A stretch of DNA of 57,276 nucleotides from Bacteroidales bacterium (GTDB lineage Bacteria; Bacteroidota; Bacteroidia; Bacteroidales; UBA932). Below are positions 36,380 through 44,944 of the stretch, one piece after another. The first letter of the stretch is position 1; every line of letters begins with the position of its first letter. The stretch covers positions 1-57,276 of the forward strand of contig JAEESD010000002.1 of NCBI GenBank assembly GCA_016286145.1, given 5' to 3'. Below the pieces are notes generated by a model. That model did not search any database, was not told the origin of the DNA, and saw nothing but the letters and a program-made list of their open reading frames with translations. Made by a program: the position numbers and the translations under genes.

Positions 36380-36991
36380 ATGCACATCGGAATAGCAGGA
36401 AACATCGGCTGCGGTAAGACTACCCTGACCCGCAAACTCGCCGAGTATTACGGCTGGACTCCCCGCTTCGAGTCGGTCACCTACAATCCCTATCTTGAAG
36501 ACTATTACTCGGATATCCAGCGCTGGTCGTTCAATCTGGAAGTATATTTCCTCGCCCAGCGGTTCAGGGATACGCTCGAGATCGCAAAGAACAAGGGCGT
36601 CATTATCCAGGACAGGACCATCCTTGAGGGCGTGCAGATTTTCGTCCAGAACAACTATCGTATGGGTAACCTGTCGGAGCGCGATTTCGCCACCTATATG
36701 GATCTGTTCGATTTGATGATGTCGCTGGTAAAACTGCCGGACCTCCTTATCTATATCCGTTCGAGTGTGCCTCATCTCGTATCCCAGATCCAGAAGCGCG
36801 GGCGGGAGTACGAACAGACTATCAGCCTCGAGTACCTCGGAGGACTCAACGAACTTTACGAAAAGTGGATAGGGGAGTATAAGGGCCGCCTGCTGATAAT
36901 AGACGGTGACAACCTTGACTATGAAAACCGTCCGGAGGATTTTGCGCTCGTGACGGACAAAATAGACGCTGAAATGTACGGACTTTTTTAA
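36380..36991 (+). CDS. Deoxynucleoside kinase, first of a tandem pair
   Basis: A 203-residue kinase of the dCK/dGK/dAK family. The P-loop is GNIGCGKTT (residues 7-15); DRTILEG holds the Asp-Arg pair of the family, and QIQKRGREYE is the lid region with the phosphate-binding arginines. Such enzymes phosphorylate salvaged deoxynucleosides to monophosphates. It is followed by a paralogue with about half of the residues identical by eye. In Lactobacillus, tandem paralogues of this family form a heterodimer with dAdo and dGuo activities; a similar partnership is possible here. Nucleobase preference is not determined by sequence alone. Confidence 0.92.
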   Translation: MHIGIAGNIGCGKTTLTRKLAEYYGWTPRFESVTYNPYLEDYYSDIQRWSFNLEVYFLAQRFRDTLEIAKNKGVIIQDRTILEGVQIFVQNNYRMGNLSERDFATYMDLFDLMMSLVKLPDLLIYIRSSVPHLVSQIQKRGREYEQTISLEYLGGLNELYEKWIGEYKGRLLIIDGDNLDYENRPEDFALVTDKIDAEMYGLF

Positions 36992-37006
36992 TCGCGACTA
37001 ATTGAT

Positions 37007-37014
37007 TATATTTG
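37007..37014 (+). promoter_or_regulatory. -7 box of the second deoxynucleoside kinase gene
   Basis: TATATTTG, an exact TAnnTTTG match 22 nt before ATG 37037. A T-run at 36984-36989 lies at about the -33 position. The second kinase can thus be transcribed on its own. Confidence 0.55.
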
Positions 37015-37036
37015 TGGACTTTTAAAAGAGAATACT

Positions 37037-37660
37037 ATGCATATAGCTATTGCGGGAAACATCGGAAGCGGTAAGACTACTCTTACCAAGATGCTTGCAG
37101 CACACTATGGCTGGACTCCCAAATTCGAGTCGGTAGACTTCAATCCCTATCTGTCAGACTTCTACGAGGATATGGAGCGTTGGTCGTTCAACCTCCAGAT
37201 CTACTTCCTGAACAAACGCTTCAAGGACGTAGTGGATATCAGCAGGACAGATGACATAATCATTCAGGACAGAACTATCTACGAAGACGCCAAGATCTTC
37301 GCCCCCAACCTCCACGACATGGGCCTGATGAGTACCAGGGATTTTGACAATTACTCGGACCTCTTCAACCTCATGATGTCTCTGGTCGGAAATCCGGATC
37401 TCATGATCTATCTCCGCTCCAGCATCCCCAATCTGGTCGCCCAGATTCAGAAACGCGGACGCGAGTACGAGAAGGGTATCCGTATCGATTACCTTACCGG
37501 CCTGAACGAAAAGTATGAAAACTGGATCAAGGACTACGACGGCAATCTCCTGATTGTCGATGCAGATAATATCAAATTTGGCAATAATCCCGAAGACTTC
37601 GCGAAGATTACGGATATGATCGACGCCCAGATGTTCGGACTATTCTCAGCGAAAAAATAA
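37037..37660 (+). CDS. Deoxynucleoside kinase, second of a tandem pair
   Basis: A 207-residue paralogue of the upstream kinase with the same P-loop context (GNIGSGKTT, residues 7-15), QDRTIYED and QIQKRGREYE. Differences are concentrated in the region after the P-loop and in the insert preceding the lid (NLHDMGLMSTRDFDNYSD against NYRMGNLSERDFATYMD), consistent with divergence of substrate choice. It ends 12 nt before the acyl-CoA ligase gene. Confidence 0.92.
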   Translation: MHIAIAGNIGSGKTTLTKMLAAHYGWTPKFESVDFNPYLSDFYEDMERWSFNLQIYFLNKRFKDVVDISRTDDIIIQDRTIYEDAKIFAPNLHDMGLMSTRDFDNYSDLFNLMMSLVGNPDLMIYLRSSIPNLVAQIQKRGREYEKGIRIDYLTGLNEKYENWIKDYDGNLLIVDADNIKFGNNPEDFAKITDMIDAQMFGLFSAKK

Positions 37661-37672
37661 ACTTATTCAGAT

Positions 37673-39598
37673 ATGGCAGAAAAACGAATTACTATCATCG
37701 ACTTCGTCGAGAAGTACACTCACCAATTCCCCAACAACGTATACCTCCGCGAGAAGGTAGACGGAGAGTGGAAAGAAATCACCCAGGAACAAACCCGGCA
37801 AACAGCATACAAGATCGGTGCAGGCCTTATGGCTCTCGGCCTTGAGAAAGGCGACAAGATTGCCCTTCTTTCAGAGAGCCGCTCCATGTGGATCCTCGCA
37901 GAGCTCGGCGCAATGTACGCCGGCGCAACCGATATTCCTCTTTCAGTAAATCTCGGCAGTACGGCAGACATTGTCTTCCGTATCAAGCACTCTGAAAGCA
38001 AGTGGGTTCTTGTATCAGCAAACCATCTCAACAGAATCCGTGAGGCTCTCCCCGAGTGTCCGGATATCAAGAAAGTGATCGTCTTCGACGACACTGCTTT
38101 CTTCGTAGACAGCCTCCAGGAGCCTGAAATCAGGATGTCCGAGGTTATGAAGATGGGCGAAGAGTTCCTCGCAAAGAACGAGAAGGCCTTCGTGAACCGT
38201 TATCAGTCCGTAGGACCGGACGACTACGCAAATATCAGCTACACTTCCGGTACTACCGCAGACCCGAAGGGTATCCTTCTTACACACCGTAACTATACAG
38301 CAAACGTAGCCCAGGGCTCGAGCGTCATCAACATCGGCGAGAACCACGTCATGCTGATCATCCTCCCTCTGGACCACTGCTTCGCCCACGTAGCAGGTAT
38401 GTATACCATGATGTCCTACGGCGGAAGCATCGCCTTCGTTCCTATCGGAAAGAACGCCCTCGCTACCCTGAAGAACGTCCCTATGGCAATCAAGGAGACC
38501 AGGCCCCACGTAATGCTTTCAGTTCCGGCTCTTGCCCGTAACTTCAAGAAGAACATCGAGTCCGGTATCAAGGCCAAAGGCCCTACCGCCGAGAAGCTCT
38601 TCAACTTTGCAGTCAAGAACGCAATCACCTACAATAAGGAATACTACAACCGCGGAACCGGTGGAACCTTCTGGCGTAAGCCTCTTATGTGGCTCTTCGA
38701 CAAGATCCTCTTCAAGAAAGTCCGCGAGAGCTTCGGCGGCCGTATGCAGTTCTTCGTAGGCGGCGGCGCCCTTCTGGACATCGAGCTCCAGCGCTTCTTC
38801 TGCGCGGTCGGAATGCCTATGTTCCAGGGCTATGGACTTACCGAGGCTACCCCGATTATCTGCGCCAACTCTCCCGGCCACGCCATCTTCGGATCGTCTG
38901 GCCGTATCGTAAAGCCTATGGATTGCAAGATCTGCGACGATAAGGGCGAGGAAGTTCCTATCGGAACGAAGGGCGAGATCGTCATCCGCGGCGAGAACGT
39001 CATGGCCGGTTACTGGAAGAACCCTAAGGCTACAGCCGAGACCGTCGTAGACGGCTGGCTCCATACCGGAGATATGGGTTACATCTGCCCTTGGGACACC
39101 GACTTCCTCTATGTTGTCGGCCGCTTCAAGAGCCTGCTTATCTCTGCAGACGGTGAGAAGTACTCTCCCGAAGCATTCGAGGATAGCCTCCCTGAGGTTT
39201 CCAAGTATGTCGAGGCTGCAGTTCTCCACAACAACCAGAGCCCTTATACTATCGCTCTCATCGTCCCCAACAAGGACAATCTTGCCGAGTTCGCAAAATC
39301 TCAGGGTCTCGATCCTAAGAGCCGCGAAGGCCGCGAGGCTATGCTTAACAAGATCCAGGCCGAGATCGATACCTATAAGACCGGCGGAGTACACGAATCC
39401 CTCTTCCCTGACCGCTGGCTGCCTACAGCAGTCGTGATCTGCGACGAAGGCTTCACTATCGCAAACGGAATGCTCAACTCTACCATGAAGATGGTCCGCC
39501 GCAAGGTCGAGGAACACTACGCAGCCCGTATGGAATTCGCCTACACCCCTGAGGGAAGGCCCATCGTCAACGAGCAGAACCTCAAGGCTCTCGAGTAG
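37673..39598 (+). CDS. Long-chain fatty acid--CoA ligase (AMP-forming)
   Basis: A 641-residue ANL-superfamily enzyme. The AMP-binding core motif is ISYTSGTTADPKGILLTHRNY (about residues 187-207); later motifs are GYGLTEATPII, GWLHTGDMG and the C-terminal catalytic lysine region NGMLNSTMKMVRRKV. It activates fatty acids for phospholipid synthesis or degradation on the inner face of the membrane. Length fits bacterial FadD15-like ligases. It follows the second kinase gene by 12 nt and probably shares its promoter. Confidence 0.93.
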   Translation: MAEKRITIIDFVEKYTHQFPNNVYLREKVDGEWKEITQEQTRQTAYKIGAGLMALGLEKGDKIALLSESRSMWILAELGAMYAGATDIPLSVNLGSTADIVFRIKHSESKWVLVSANHLNRIREALPECPDIKKVIVFDDTAFFVDSLQEPEIRMSEVMKMGEEFLAKNEKAFVNRYQSVGPDDYANISYTSGTTADPKGILLTHRNYTANVAQGSSVINIGENHVMLIILPLDHCFAHVAGMYTMMSYGGSIAFVPIGKNALATLKNVPMAIKETRPHVMLSVPALARNFKKNIESGIKAKGPTAEKLFNFAVKNAITYNKEYYNRGTGGTFWRKPLMWLFDKILFKKVRESFGGRMQFFVGGGALLDIELQRFFCAVGMPMFQGYGLTEATPIICANSPGHAIFGSSGRIVKPMDCKICDDKGEEVPIGTKGEIVIRGENVMAGYWKNPKATAETVVDGWLHTGDMGYICPWDTDFLYVVGRFKSLLISADGEKYSPEAFEDSLPEVSKYVEAAVLHNNQSPYTIALIVPNKDNLAEFAKSQGLDPKSREGREAMLNKIQAEIDTYKTGGVHESLFPDRWLPTAVVICDEGFTIANGMLNSTMKMVRRKVEEHYAARMEFAYTPEGRPIVNEQNLKALE

Positions 39599-39625
39599 AA
39601 TATCAAATAACAAAATAACACAACT

Positions 39626-40897
39626 ATGGCTAATGTAGAAAAGAAACAGAACTACACCCCGGCTATCGTGGTGATGTTCGCACTGTTCTTCATGATCGCG
39701 TTCGTGACGAACCTAGCAGGTTCGATGGGCGTGGTCGTTACAAACCAGTTCGGCGCATCGAAGGCTCTTTCGCAGCTCGGTACTCTTGCCAACTTCATCG
39801 CCTATGCCTGTATGGGTATCCCTGCGGGTCTGATCCTTCGTCGTAAGGGTTACAAATTCACCGCTCTTACCGCCGTTATAGTCGGTCTGGTCGGTGTGGC
39901 GATCCAGTTCCTCTCCGGCTATGCCGAGAGCTTCTTCGTCTATGTCCTCGGCGCTTTCGTCGCAGGCTTCTCGATGTGTATGCTCAACATCGTCGTCAAC
40001 CCGATGCTCAACACCCTCGGCGGCGGCGGTAACAAGGGTAATCAGCTTATCCAGTGGGGCGGCTCCTGCAACTCTATCGGAGGTACTATCGCTCCTATCC
40101 TCGTAGGTTGGCTCGTCGGCGGCTCGATCGAGAACGCTACCGTAGCTAAGGCGGCCCCCGTGATGATCATTGCCATGGCGATTTTCGCTATCGCTTTCGT
40201 CGTCATCAGGCTCACTGCTATCCCCGAGCCTCATATGGAGACTCCTGAGGAGAAGGCAGCACGTCTGGCAGGCGGAAAAGAGAAAGATCCCCACAGCGCT
40301 CTTTCCTTCCGTCACTTCGTCCTCGGCGCTATCGCAATCTTCTTCTATGTAGGTATCGAGGTCGGAATTCCGAACACCGCGAACGTATACTTCAGCTCTC
40401 TGCCCGACGTAGGTCCGGCCATCACCGGTACCATGATCGGCGCATACTGGTTCTGCATGCTCATTGGCCGTCTTATCGGAGCTCCCGTAAGCGCGAAGGT
40501 CAGCAGCAAGACTATGCTTGCCGTTATGTCTTCGGTAGCAATCGTCTTCCTCGTCTGCGCTATCTTCATCCCTGAGAGCATTCAGATTACCCTCGGATCG
40601 AAGGTATTCCCGCTCGCTCTCGGCTTCCTCGTACTCTGCGGCCTCTGCACCTCCATTATGTGGGGCGCTATCTTCAACCTTTCCGTTGAGGGCCTCGGCA
40701 AGTACACTGCAGCAGCTTCCGGTATCTTCATGACCCTGGTTTGCGGCGGCGGTATCATCCCGTTCCTTCAGAACCTGCTCGCAGACAAGATCGGCTCGAT
40801 GCAGAGCTACTGGCTCATCATCGCCTGCCTCGCATTCCTCGTATTCTACGCTCTTGTAGGCTCGAAGAACGTCAATAAAGACATCAAGGTCGACTAA
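39626..40897 (+). CDS. Sugar MFS transporter (probable glucose/hexose importer)
   Basis: A 423-residue inner-membrane protein with about 12 hydrophobic segments and the MFS motif GLILRRKGYKFTAL between helices 2 and 3. It resembles the fucose/glucose-galactose symporter (FHS) group. The next gene, 5 nt downstream, is a ROK glucokinase, which makes glucose or a related hexose the likely substrate. The pair would take glucose released in the periplasm into glycolysis, including glucose from the nearby beta-glucan locus. Confidence 0.85.
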   Translation: MANVEKKQNYTPAIVVMFALFFMIAFVTNLAGSMGVVVTNQFGASKALSQLGTLANFIAYACMGIPAGLILRRKGYKFTALTAVIVGLVGVAIQFLSGYAESFFVYVLGAFVAGFSMCMLNIVVNPMLNTLGGGGNKGNQLIQWGGSCNSIGGTIAPILVGWLVGGSIENATVAKAAPVMIIAMAIFAIAFVVIRLTAIPEPHMETPEEKAARLAGGKEKDPHSALSFRHFVLGAIAIFFYVGIEVGIPNTANVYFSSLPDVGPAITGTMIGAYWFCMLIGRLIGAPVSAKVSSKTMLAVMSSVAIVFLVCAIFIPESIQITLGSKVFPLALGFLVLCGLCTSIMWGAIFNLSVEGLGKYTAAASGIFMTLVCGGGIIPFLQNLLADKIGSMQSYWLIIACLAFLVFYALVGSKNVNKDIKVD

Positions 40898-40902
40898 GCG
40901 AA

Positions 40903-41865
40903 ATGGATAAGAATTACGTAGTCGGAGTCGATGTAGGTGGTCAGACCTCCAAGATCGGCGTAGTCGATATCCACGGTACAGTCCTCGAACAGACTGTTAT
41001 CAGGACAGATAACGACGAAGACCCCCAGGCTTTCGTCGATACTCTGGCCGCAGCCATCAAGGATCTTATCAAGAAATCCGGCAAAGAAGGCCAGATCCGT
41101 GGAATCGGAGTCGGCGCTCCCAACGGTAATTACTATACCGGAGAGATCGCCTTCGCACCCAACCTCGTTTGGGCGGCAAAATGCTCCGTCCCTTTCTCCA
41201 AGATGCTTTCGAAGGCCCTTGACGGCCTGAAGGTCGCTCTCACTAACGATGCAAACGCAGCAGCAGTCGGTGAGATGGCCTATGGAGCTGCAAAGGGAAT
41301 GAAAGATTTCATCATGATCACCCTCGGAACTGGCGTGGGCAGCGGTATCGTCATCGGCGGTAATGTTGTCTATGGCCATGACGGTTTCGCGGGCGAGCTG
41401 GGCCACACCGCCGCCGTGCGTCACAACGGACGCCTCTGCGGCTGCGGTAAGACCGGCTGCCTCGAGGCTTATTGCTCCGCAATGGGTGTGGCCCGTACGG
41501 CCCGCGAGTGGCTCGAGATGTCTCCTGAAACCCCCAGCGTTCTTCGCAACCTTGACAACATTACCTCCAAGGATGTCTATGAGGCCGCTACTCAGGGAGA
41601 CAAGCTCGCGATCGAGATCTTCAACTACACAGGACGTATCCTCGGAGCTTCGCTCGCAGACTTCGTGGAGTTCTCCGCTCCTGAGGCGATCGTTCTCTTC
41701 GGAGGCCTCGCCCGTGCGAAGGAGTTCATCTACCAGCCTACCTTCGATTCTCTCAACGAGAACGTCCTTCCTCTGTGGAGGAATAAAGTTAAACTCCTGT
41801 TCTCAAAGCTTCCGGCTTCGGATGCCGCTATCCTCGGCGCCTCGGCCCTTGCTTGGGAACTTTAA
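40903..41865 (+). CDS. ROK family glucokinase
   Basis: A 320-residue ATP-dependent hexose kinase. It has the N-terminal phosphate loop GVDVGGQTSKIGV, the catalytic Asp in LTNDANAAA, ITLGTGVGSGIV, and the ROK zinc motif GHTAAVR...CGCGKTGCLEAY. No N-terminal HTH is present, so it is an enzyme and not a ROK repressor. It is translated from a start 5 nt after the MFS stop, so importer and kinase are coupled. Confidence 0.93.
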   Translation: MDKNYVVGVDVGGQTSKIGVVDIHGTVLEQTVIRTDNDEDPQAFVDTLAAAIKDLIKKSGKEGQIRGIGVGAPNGNYYTGEIAFAPNLVWAAKCSVPFSKMLSKALDGLKVALTNDANAAAVGEMAYGAAKGMKDFIMITLGTGVGSGIVIGGNVVYGHDGFAGELGHTAAVRHNGRLCGCGKTGCLEAYCSAMGVARTAREWLEMSPETPSVLRNLDNITSKDVYEAATQGDKLAIEIFNYTGRILGASLADFVEFSAPEAIVLFGGLARAKEFIYQPTFDSLNENVLPLWRNKVKLLFSKLPASDAAILGASALAWEL

Positions 41866-41894
41866 CAGAAAATTATTAGTTAGTTTTTAAGAAT

Positions 41895-42677
41895 ATGAAA
41901 TTCAACAAATGGTTTGTGGCCCTTGCAATGGGTCTTGCAGTAGCCGCTTGCGCTCCTAAAGCAGAGGAGGCAGCAGCAGAGGGAGAAGATGTCGATCAGG
42001 CTCCCGTAGAGAAGACAGCTAAAGATTTTGTTCCTTCACGTCAGACCGTCAAGGATGTCAGCTATCTCGTAGGTATTAACTTCGGTTCCTTCATCAAGGG
42101 ATACAACTTCGGTGATCTTGACTATGCTCAGATCCGTAAGGGTATGGAGGACTTCATCCACGCTAAGGGCAACCAGCGTGATCCTGAGTTCACCGATCAG
42201 TTCCGTGTTGATCCCAACACTATGAACGAACTCTTCAACCAGTTCCTTTCAGACCGTCGCAACTTCATCCTCTATACCAATAAGGAGAAGGAGGACAAGT
42301 TCCTTGCATCCAACGCAAAGAAAGCCGGTGTTGAGGTTTCCGCTTCCGGTCTTCAGTACAAGATCATCTCCGAGGGTAATGATGTAAAGCCCGTCGGACA
42401 GGATACCGTCTATGTAAGGTATCAGGGTAAGCTCCTCGACGGAACCGTATTCGATGAGACTAAGCCCGACGGAGATGCTGCAAAGCTCTTCCTCCACCGT
42501 GTTGTCAAGGGTTGGCAGGAAGGCCTCGGCCTCATCGGTGAAGGTGGCGAGATCGAGCTCTACGTTCCCGCTAAGCTCGGTTACGGCGACAACGGCCAGC
42601 CTCAGGGCGGCATCGAGCCCGGCGCAACCCTCATCTTCAACGTCACCCTCGAGAAGGTTGGCAAGAAAGCTGAGTAA
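41895..42677 (+). CDS. FKBP-type peptidyl-prolyl cis-trans isomerase lipoprotein
   Basis: A 260-residue lipoprotein (lipobox VAAC, Cys19) with an acidic linker, a helical dimerization-type N-terminal domain (about 45-150) and an FKBP domain (about 160-256; GLQYKIISEG, VYVRYQGKLLDGTVFDET, PAKLGYGDNGQPQGGIEPGATLIF). It resembles the periplasmic FkpA/Mip chaperones that assist folding of outer-membrane proteins. It is followed by a strong bidirectional terminator. Confidence 0.93.
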   Translation: MKFNKWFVALAMGLAVAACAPKAEEAAAEGEDVDQAPVEKTAKDFVPSRQTVKDVSYLVGINFGSFIKGYNFGDLDYAQIRKGMEDFIHAKGNQRDPEFTDQFRVDPNTMNELFNQFLSDRRNFILYTNKEKEDKFLASNAKKAGVEVSASGLQYKIISEGNDVKPVGQDTVYVRYQGKLLDGTVFDETKPDGDAAKLFLHRVVKGWQEGLGLIGEGGEIELYVPAKLGYGDNGQPQGGIEPGATLIFNVTLEKVGKKAE

Positions 42678-42692
42678 TCTCTAGTCCAATAA

Positions 42693-42740
42693 AAACCGTG
42701 CATACCCTCTCCATTTTTTGGGGAGGGTATGTTCGTTTTT
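42693..42740. terminator. Bidirectional hairpin terminator between convergent FKBP and LytTR genes
   Basis: Arms cataccctctcc (42701-42712) and ggggagggtatg (42720-42731) form a long stem with one mismatch. A T-run follows on the + strand (gttcgttttt) and the A-run at 42691-42695 gives a T-run on the - strand. The arm sequence resembles hairpins at 47871-47956. Confidence 0.75.
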
Positions 42741-42757
42741 GCCTTGCCGCCTGCTGC

Positions 42758-43585
42758 CTATTTCAGCCGATCGGTGAGGGATTTCTTCATGTCAGCCGAT
42801 ACTTTGAGTTGAACCGAGGAATAAGGGCCCTTTAGTGTCAGGACCAATGCGCGACCCTTCCCTGGTGAGACGCTTGCAACTTCGCTGAGGTTGACGATGG
42901 CTTGCCGGCTGATTCTGAAGAATCGGTCTTCAGGCAGAGTCTCGGAGACTTTCAGTAGGGAAGTATATGAATCGCCCCAGCGGCCATCCTTTAGATAGAC
43001 TCGCGTGGAGCCGGCGGAGTAGACAATATAGCTGATATCCGTGGCGTCGCAGAAGATAGTTTCTATTCCGCGTACAAGAGTGAGCCTGCTGCCTGTGCCT
43101 TCACGATACCTGCCGGCTTCCTCCAAGATTTCTTTGTGGCGGTTCATCAGGAACACCACAAGCCAGGCCGTAGTAAGCACGGAGAGGTCGAGGTAATCTG
43201 TGAATACGATTTTAGAGAAGATATCTGCTTTGCCAGGATAGATGCAGTGGTAGGCATAAGCGACGAGGACTGAAGAAATGCCGTTGAGCACCGCAAGCAG
43301 CATCACTTGTAGAAGGATGTTGCGGATGCTGTGTTCCTTGTTCCAGAATGCCTTGACTATCATCCTGATGTAGAGCAGCGACAGTTCCAGCAGCAATGTT
43401 GTCTCGACCACCTGCTCCCCGAATTCCTTGAGGATTTCGAGTACCAGCGGCCAGCCGCTTATCTGCCTGAAGACGTCGAAATTCACGATGCTCCATAGCA
43501 CCCAGCTGAACGCTATGGCGATCCCGAGCATCGTCCAATGCCCGAGATGCATCTCTCTCTCCGTCTGTTTTTTCTGTTTCGGCAT
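42758..43585 (-). CDS. Membrane-anchored LytTR-family transcriptional regulator
   Basis: A 275-residue protein: about four transmembrane segments in residues 15-150, a short linker, and a C-terminal LytTR DNA-binding domain (about 170-275; IFCDATDISYIVYSAGSTRVYLKDG, LPEDRFFRISRQAIVNLSEVASV). No receiver domain is present, so it is a one-component membrane regulator, a layout known in Bacteroidota. The 148-bp spacer it shares with the divergent envelope gene holds two AAATGT direct repeats 21 bp apart, the arrangement used by LytTR proteins. It probably regulates itself and the divergent genes. Confidence 0.88.
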   Translation of the reverse strand: MPKQKKQTEREMHLGHWTMLGIAIAFSWVLWSIVNFDVFRQISGWPLVLEILKEFGEQVVETTLLLELSLLYIRMIVKAFWNKEHSIRNILLQVMLLAVLNGISSVLVAYAYHCIYPGKADIFSKIVFTDYLDLSVLTTAWLVVFLMNRHKEILEEAGRYREGTGSRLTLVRGIETIFCDATDISYIVYSAGSTRVYLKDGRWGDSYTSLLKVSETLPEDRFFRISRQAIVNLSEVASVSPGKGRALVLTLKGPYSSVQLKVSADMKKSLTDRLK

Positions 43586-43604
43586 TTCTTTTTGAATCTT
43601 GCTG

Positions 43605-43612
43605 CAAAGATA
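43605..43612 (-). promoter_or_regulatory. -7 box of the LytTR gene
   Basis: Reads TATCTTTG on the - strand, exact TAnnTTTG match, about 20 nt upstream of ATG 43585. It is the same octamer as the divergent box at 43703. Confidence 0.6.
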
Positions 43613-43634
43613 CTAATTTTTCCTTCAGCCCCTG

Positions 43635-43668
43635 AAATGTGCCGTTCAGCGGCCAAAATGTCGGCTTC
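43635..43668. promoter_or_regulatory. Candidate LytTR operator: two direct repeats 21 bp apart
   Basis: AAATGTGCCGTTC (43635-43647) and AAATGTCGGCTTC (43656-43668) match at 9 of 13 positions, with the mismatches in the centre, and their starts are exactly 21 bp (two helical turns) apart. LytTR regulators such as AgrA bind paired direct repeats with this spacing. The site lies between two divergent promoters. Confidence 0.5.
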
Positions 43669-43691
43669 GACCACCTTTATTATGATAATTG

Positions 43692-43699
43692 CCCCCCCC
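43692..43699. repeat. C8 homopolymer in the promoter spacer
   Basis: Eight consecutive C lie 3 nt upstream of the -7 box at 43703-43710, inside the -33/-7 spacer. Slippage would change the spacing and hence promoter strength. Confidence 0.7.
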
Positions 43700-43702
43700 G
43701 GC

Positions 43703-43710
43703 TATCTTTG
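43703..43710 (+). promoter_or_regulatory. -7 box of the envelope gene at 43734
   Basis: TATCTTTG, exact TAnnTTTG match 23 nt before ATG 43734. The -33 region falls upstream of the C8 tract, around 43677-43683. Confidence 0.6.
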
Positions 43711-43733
43711 CATTTGTTCTAATAAATAATAGT

Positions 43734-44351
43734 ATGAAAATTCGTTTTATCGCTGCAGCTGCCATACTGCTTTTCGGCGCTGCATTGAGCGCAAATGCGC
43801 AGGATAAGATTTATTCTCTTTGGGGAAATCCGATTGAGGCTAGAGTTACGGAAATCGGCGACAATAGTCTTTACTACAAGGCGTTCGACAATCTTGACGG
43901 TCCTGAATATAAGATGTCACTTGAGTTTGTGACTAAAATAGTTTATGAAAACGGGAAGGTGGAGACTTTCGTTGCTCCTGATGGCCGTCTTTCAAAGCGC
44001 GAATTGACAGACTATATAGGATTCTCAGTGTACGGTAGCGATTACCGTAAGGCGCGTGCCCAGCAGAAAACAGGTAGATGGGTGACTGCAGTTGGAGGTG
44101 TCACGCTCGCGGCCGCAGCCGTGGCAACAGTAGCTGAGCGCGATGACTATCTTGCCCCTGTTATTGCAGGACTTGTTGGGGTCGCAGGCCTCAGCATTGG
44201 TATTCCGCTTCAGCTGAAAGCGAACAGAAAGCTCGACGCTATGTTGGACGACTATACCAAGAACTACGCCGGAAGCCGCTCGGCAAGTTACAATCCGACC
44301 TTTTCGCTGGGAGCAACAAACAGCGGAGTAGGACTTTCGTTTAACTTTTAA
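43734..44351 (+). CDS. Exported hypothetical protein, paralogue of 47124-47852
   Basis: A 205-residue protein with a signal peptide ending ALSANAQ. The N-terminal half has the pattern DKIYSLWGNPIEARVTEIGDN then LYYKAFDNLDGPEYKMSLE, shared with the protein at 47124 (IEAKILEISDDDILYKTFDN, EGPDYRMSVN). The second half has two hydrophobic stretches (WVTAVGGVTLAAAAVATVA and VIAGLVGVAGLSIGIPLQL), and the last residue is a Phe after a beta-strand pattern, as in outer-membrane proteins. I do not recognise the family. It is expressed from a promoter facing the LytTR gene. ATG 43734 gives a proper signal peptide; an upstream GTG would not. Confidence 0.75.
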   Translation: MKIRFIAAAAILLFGAALSANAQDKIYSLWGNPIEARVTEIGDNSLYYKAFDNLDGPEYKMSLEFVTKIVYENGKVETFVAPDGRLSKRELTDYIGFSVYGSDYRKARAQQKTGRWVTAVGGVTLAAAAVATVAERDDYLAPVIAGLVGVAGLSIGIPLQLKANRKLDAMLDDYTKNYAGSRSASYNPTFSLGATNSGVGLSFNF

Positions 44352-44362
44352 TTATATTGATC

Positions 44363-44935
44363 ATGAAAACATCAGTCAAGTTTCTTCTTGCATTTGCAAT
44401 GATTATGGTGCCTTCAGTTGCATCTGCTCAAGTCTATGTCGGGGGCTCCGTCAGCGGTTCGTACTCTGACAGACCAAGTAGCGGCACAAATGCAAAGGCA
44501 TTTGATTTTCGTCCGGAGGTGGGATATATTCTTAACAGCGACTGGGCTTTCGGCGCAAGGCTTTCTTATGGAAAATCCCAGACAGTCGTAGACACCCCTA
44601 CTGTCCACAATGAGACAACCAATGTCAATCTTTTTACTGTATCCCCTTATGCGTCATATTCAGTGCTCTCTTTCGCAGGTCTTTCCTTGTGGGCTGAAGC
44701 AGGTCTGAACCTGGCGCCTAAGCAGGATGGTAGCGAAGGGGCTTTCGGTGCATATTTTGCGCCGGTGCTCACATACGACCTAAGCAGGCATTTCCTACTG
44801 AGAACGTCCATCAATATCTTGGGCGCATCGGTGATGTGGGCCGACGGTGGCTTCGCCTTTTCTGCAGGAGTCGATTCAAACGATATTATTACCGTCGGTA
44901 ACGGCCTCTCCGTCGGATTCGTCTACAAGTTCTGA
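44363..44935 (+). CDS. Small outer-membrane beta-barrel protein (OmpA/OmpW-like porin fold)
   Basis: A 190-residue protein with a signal peptide ending SVASAQ. The mature part alternates polar and hydrophobic residues in about eight strands (for example QVYVGGSVSGSYSD, DFRPEVGYILNSDWAFGARLSYG, LSLWAEAGLNLAP) and ends in an aromatic strand GLSVGFVYKF, as needed for barrel insertion by the BAM complex. It starts 11 nt after the preceding gene and is probably co-transcribed. Its function is unknown; many similar proteins are structural or bind ligands at the cell surface. Confidence 0.8.
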   Translation: MKTSVKFLLAFAMIMVPSVASAQVYVGGSVSGSYSDRPSSGTNAKAFDFRPEVGYILNSDWAFGARLSYGKSQTVVDTPTVHNETTNVNLFTVSPYASYSVLSFAGLSLWAEAGLNLAPKQDGSEGAFGAYFAPVLTYDLSRHFLLRTSINILGASVMWADGGFAFSAGVDSNDIITVGNGLSVGFVYKF

Positions 44936-44944
44936 CGGTTTCAG

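Noticed and set aside
36380-37660. Duplicate assembly of one deoxynucleoside kinase gene
   Set aside because: The two proteins differ at about half of their positions and each has its own promoter box, so they are true paralogues.
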